Assembly (NCBI GenBank): GCA_030039105.1
Contig: JASHQO010000261.1
Location: 1-8,181 of the forward strand
Direction: 5' to 3'
Length of the DNA stretch: 8,181 nucleotides
Origin: Xanthobacteraceae bacterium
GTDB lineage: Bacteria > Pseudomonadota > Alphaproteobacteria > Rhizobiales > Xanthobacteraceae
In this document: piece after piece, positions 6,488 to 8,181 of the stretch
Layout of the letters: the number at the start of each line of letters is the position of its first letter
Position numbering within the stretch: the first letter of the stretch is position 1
Program-made: the position numbers and the translations under genes
The notes under the pieces: generated by a model
Told to the model about the DNA's origin: nothing
Databases searched by the model: none
What the model saw: only the letters and a program-made list of their open reading frames with translations

Positions 6488-6499
6488 CGGTCGCGACCG
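6488..6499. promoter_or_regulatory. 12-bp perfect palindrome upstream of the DUF2946 promoter
   Basis: CGGTCGCGACCG reads the same on both strands. It begins 7 bases after the exporter stop and ends 8 bases before the -35 of the next promoter. It could be an operator for that promoter; chance is also reasonable in GC-rich DNA. Confidence 0.25.
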
Positions 6500-6507
6500 A
6501 CATAGAA

Positions 6508-6536
6508 TTGACACCGGGCCCCCATTCTCATGTTAT
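6508..6536 (+). promoter_or_regulatory. sigma-70 promoter for the DUF2946/RND adaptor genes
   Basis: TTGACA at 6508-6513 is a perfect -35. Seventeen bases later TGTTAT (6531-6536) is a 4/6 -10. An alternative -10, TATAGT (6534-6539), would have a 20-base spacer, as in MerR-type promoters, but no clear MerR dyad is seen in the spacer. Transcription would begin around 6543, leaving a leader of roughly 50 bases before the ATG at 6595. The A/T-rich patch stands out from its surroundings. Confidence 0.6.
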
Positions 6537-6545
6537 AGTGTTACA
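6531..6545. promoter_or_regulatory. candidate Zur (zinc uptake regulator) operator
   Basis: TGTTATAGTGTTACA matches the palindromic Zur-type core TGTTATAATATAACA at 7 of 7 positions in the left half and 5 of 7 in the right half. It overlaps the -10 region and the likely transcription start, the usual place for repression. It can also be read as a direct repeat, TGTTATA/TGTTACA, spaced 8 bases apart. The consensus is recalled from knowledge of Zur sites, not computed. The downstream genes fit metal control. A related Fur-family or other regulator is the alternative. Confidence 0.45.
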
Positions 6546-6594
6546 AGAGCCGGCCGGTGTCGCCGCCGGCGATGGCTGAGGGTGAGCGCGGCAG

Positions 6595-6966
6595 ATGCGC
6601 TGGATTCGGTCGAATATTCGCAGCCTTGCCCGCCTGGCGCTGTTCGCGCTGGCGGTGCAATTCGCCGTGACCTTCGGCCACGTTCATCTCGACGGCCTCG
6701 GCTCGGCGCAGGCGGCAGCCGTCGACCAAGGCGCCACGCCGTTGGCCAAGGCGCACAACAAAGCCCCTAAATCCCGGGGTGCGGCTGATTTCGATTGCCC
6801 GATCTGCGCTTTGATCCAATTGGCCAGCACCTCGGCGCCGTCGGTGGCGCCGCCGTTGCCAGTGCCCGTTCTGCTCGGCGGCCTGACGCTGGAGACTCCC
6901 GATCAAGCGGGACTTACCGCGTCGCCGACACTGGCATTCCAGGCCCGCGGTCCGCCGTCCCTGTAA
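6595..6966 (+). CDS. DUF2946 family protein, probably envelope metal-related
   Basis: This is a 123-residue protein. Residues 11-27 (LARLALFALAVQFAVTF) form a hydrophobic N-terminal segment, a signal anchor or signal peptide, followed by GHVHL (H29, H31). The DUF2946 hallmark is FDCPICALIQLA with the CPIC pair C68/C71, and the C-terminus FQARGPP is also typical of the family. The two His and two Cys could hold a metal ion outside the membrane (inference). DUF2946 proteins commonly sit beside TonB receptors or metal efflux genes, but their biochemical role is not established. The start at 6595 is supported by GAGGGTGAG at 6578-6586. The RND adaptor gene follows after a 121-base gap on the same strand, and the gene is directly downstream of the promoter and Zur-like box. 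Confidence 0.85.
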   Translation: MRWIRSNIRSLARLALFALAVQFAVTFGHVHLDGLGSAQAAAVDQGATPLAKAHNKAPKSRGAADFDCPICALIQLASTSAPSVAPPLPVPVLLGGLTLETPDQAGLTASPTLAFQARGPPSL

Positions 6967-7087
6967 GCGGATCGCTGCGGCGTTCGCGCCCCGTGATCTT
7001 TAGAATTTTTAAGCGTCGGCCAGCGTCGAACGGCCATCGTTCGCGCCCGACTTTCCGTAAAAAATTCAAGATTCGGACGAGACAACA

Positions 7088-8181
7088 ATGCTCGTCGAGC
7101 AAAAACCCGAACACGGTGAACGAGACCCCGTGTCGCGTCAGGACGCGCCGGAGCCTGCGCTCAATATGTCACCGCGCGGCAAGATCGTGGCGCTCATTGT
7201 GGTCGCTGCGGTGCTCTGCTTCGGCGCCTATCGGGTGATCCTCGCGCCGTCCCATTATCGCGGCGGCGAGGTCGTCGAGAAGGCAGCGTCGATCCTGCGC
7301 AGCGGCGACCGTGTCACCGTGCCCGAGGGCTCGCCGGTGCGCAGCCGCCTCGCTATCGAGCCGGTGGCGCTCGAGGAGATCAAACGCGACCTCGTTCTGC
7401 CGGCGGTGGTCGAGGCCGACCCCGGCCGCACCGTCAATGTGCTGCCCCCGGTCGCCGGCCGTGTCGTCAGCCTGAAGGCGCAGCTTGGCGAGCGCGTCAC
7501 CGAAGGCCAGGACCTGTTGGTGCTCGACTCCGGCGATCTGGCGCAGGCGTTTTCCGATGACGAGAAGGCACGCACCGAGCTGACGCTCACCAAGCAGGCG
7601 CTCGACCGCGAGCTCGGCCTGGAAAAGGCCGGCGGCGGCGCCGTCAAAGATCGCGAGCAGGCACAGAGCGACTATGCCCAGGCGCAGTCGGAGTTCGACC
7701 GCGCCGAAACCCGGCTGCGTTCGCTCGGCGTCGCCGCCGATCAAGTCCAGCAGAAGACGCGGCAGCTCACCGTGAAAGCGCCGATGGCCGGCAGCATCAC
7801 CGACCTGCAGGTTGCGCCCGGCGCCTTCCTCAACGATCCGACCGCGACGATCATGACCATCGCCAACCTGCAGACGATCTGGGTGACGGCGAGCGTGCCG
7901 GAAAGCGACACGGCGCTGGTGTCGAAGGGGCAGGGGGTCGACGTCGCCTTCACCGCTTATCCGGACGAAGTGTTCAAGGGCAAAGTGCTGTTCGTCAGCG
8001 ACGTGGTCGATGCCGACACCCGGCGCACCAAAGTCCGCATCGCCTTCGACAATCCCGACACCCGGCTGCGGCCCGGCATGTTCGCGACCGTCAGCTTCTA
8101 CGCGCCGACGCAAAGCCTGCCGGCGGTGCCGACCAGCGCGCTGCTGCTCAAGGACGATCTCAATCAGGTGTTCGTCGAAAC
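7088..8181 (+). CDS. RND efflux periplasmic adaptor, Czc/Cus type (C-terminus cut by the right edge)
   Basis: The frame from ATG at 7088 stays open to the edge, giving 364 residues of a family usually about 400 or more. A polar N-terminal tail (1-31) precedes one membrane anchor at 32-52 (KIVALIVVAAVLCFGAYRVIL). The beta-barrel/lipoyl entry is at about 98-147 (RDLVLPAVVEADPGRTVNVLPPVAGRVVSL, then GERVTEGQDLLVLDSGDL). A Glu/Gln/Ala-rich alpha-hairpin coiled coil follows at about 150-220, then the second lipoyl half around LTVKAPMAGSITDLQVAPGAFL and a beta-barrel ending near LRPGMFATVSFYAP. This order is that of HlyD/CzcB membrane fusion proteins linking an RND pump to an outer-membrane channel. 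No His-rich metal-binding N-terminus or Met-rich Cus motif is evident, so the metal cannot be named. The ribosome binding site is weak (GGACGAG at 7075-7081). M27 is an alternative start. The pump gene probably follows beyond the window. Confidence 0.92.
   Translation, partial: MLVEQKPEHGERDPVSRQDAPEPALNMSPRGKIVALIVVAAVLCFGAYRVILAPSHYRGGEVVEKAASILRSGDRVTVPEGSPVRSRLAIEPVALEEIKRDLVLPAVVEADPGRTVNVLPPVAGRVVSLKAQLGERVTEGQDLLVLDSGDLAQAFSDDEKARTELTLTKQALDRELGLEKAGGGAVKDREQAQSDYAQAQSEFDRAETRLRSLGVAADQVQQKTRQLTVKAPMAGSITDLQVAPGAFLNDPTATIMTIANLQTIWVTASVPESDTALVSKGQGVDVAFTAYPDEVFKGKVLFVSDVVDADTRRTKVRIAFDNPDTRLRPGMFATVSFYAPTQSLPAVPTSALLLKDDLNQVFVE

Noticed and set aside
4943..6514. Very long open frame on the minus strand (523 codons) opposite the exporter
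   Set aside because: Its product is a low-complexity Arg/His/Asp/Gln-rich string with no domain. The plus strand encodes a complete MFS transporter with all motifs, so this is an antisense shadow caused by high GC.
6549..6570. GCCGGC inverted repeat in the leader of the DUF2946 gene as a riboswitch or attenuator
   Set aside because: It has only a 6-bp stem made of a self-palindromic GC motif that is common in this composition, and no alternative structure or conserved core was visible.
6981..7048. 11-bp direct repeat CGTTCGCGCCC (6981-6991 and 7038-7048) as a regulatory iteron or attachment site
   Set aside because: There are only two short GC-rich copies, with no mobile-element gene, tRNA or promoter geometry linked to them, so chance is the simpler explanation.
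7169..8113. 314-codon minus-strand frame opposite the RND adaptor
   Set aside because: Its composition is typical of antisense to a GC-rich gene. The plus-strand frame has clear lipoyl, hairpin and barrel segments.
1..8181. Search for mobile element, CRISPR array, toxin-antitoxin or defence genes
   Set aside because: No transposase, integrase, regularly spaced repeat, or recognisable nuclease or toxin pair was found. The firm genes are metabolic, transport or envelope functions.

Overview
The window is high-GC DNA with densely packed genes, strongly G/C-ending codons and short intergenic gaps. Gene content and protein style (a two-subunit ketoacid CoA-transferase, a single-domain Mop protein, a DUF2946 gene followed by a Czc-type adaptor) point to an alphaproteobacterium. 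Hyphomicrobiales close to Bradyrhizobium, Rhodopseudomonas or Xanthobacteraceae is the best guess; this rests on recognition, not on a search. I see no rRNA, tRNA, CRISPR array, transposase, integrase or phage gene, so it looks like ordinary chromosome.

Layout. (1) 1-788, minus: a D-2-hydroxyacid dehydrogenase whose C-terminus lies beyond the left edge. (2) 950-1171, plus: a 73-residue protein with two predicted membrane helices. (3) 1274-2636, plus: a two-gene operon for the alpha and beta subunits of a 3-oxoacid (succinyl-CoA:acetoacetate type) CoA-transferase, with both family signatures intact. (4) 2637-2899: mostly non-coding, with one doubtful small ORF. (5) 3620 down to 2900, minus: a 69-residue Mop/TOBE molybdate-binding protein followed 7 bases later by a secreted protein of unknown function; the presumed leader of this pair carries two perfect or near-perfect hairpins. 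(6) 3846-4841, plus: an amidohydrolase-2 family protein of the decarboxylase type (gamma-resorcylate/ACMSD group). (7) 5006-6481, plus: an EmrB/QacA-like (DHA2) major facilitator exporter. (8) 6508 to the right edge, plus: a recognisable promoter with a Zur-like palindrome over its -10 region, then a DUF2946 protein and a Czc/Cus-type RND periplasmic adaptor cut by the right edge.

How the parts may work together. The CoA-transferase pair activates or recycles acetoacetate and related ketoacids. The decarboxylase-type amidohydrolase and the hydroxyacid dehydrogenase are plausible accessory catabolic enzymes, but nothing ties them to one pathway. The Mop protein suggests molybdate buffering; its secreted partner is unexplained. 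The right-hand cluster looks like a metal-responsive envelope transport operon whose inner-membrane RND pump should lie just beyond the window.

The most interesting items are the Zur-like operator in front of the DUF2946/adaptor operon, the double hairpin ahead of the Mop gene, and the uncharacterised secreted protein coupled to Mop. I did not find a convincing wholly new multi-gene system.
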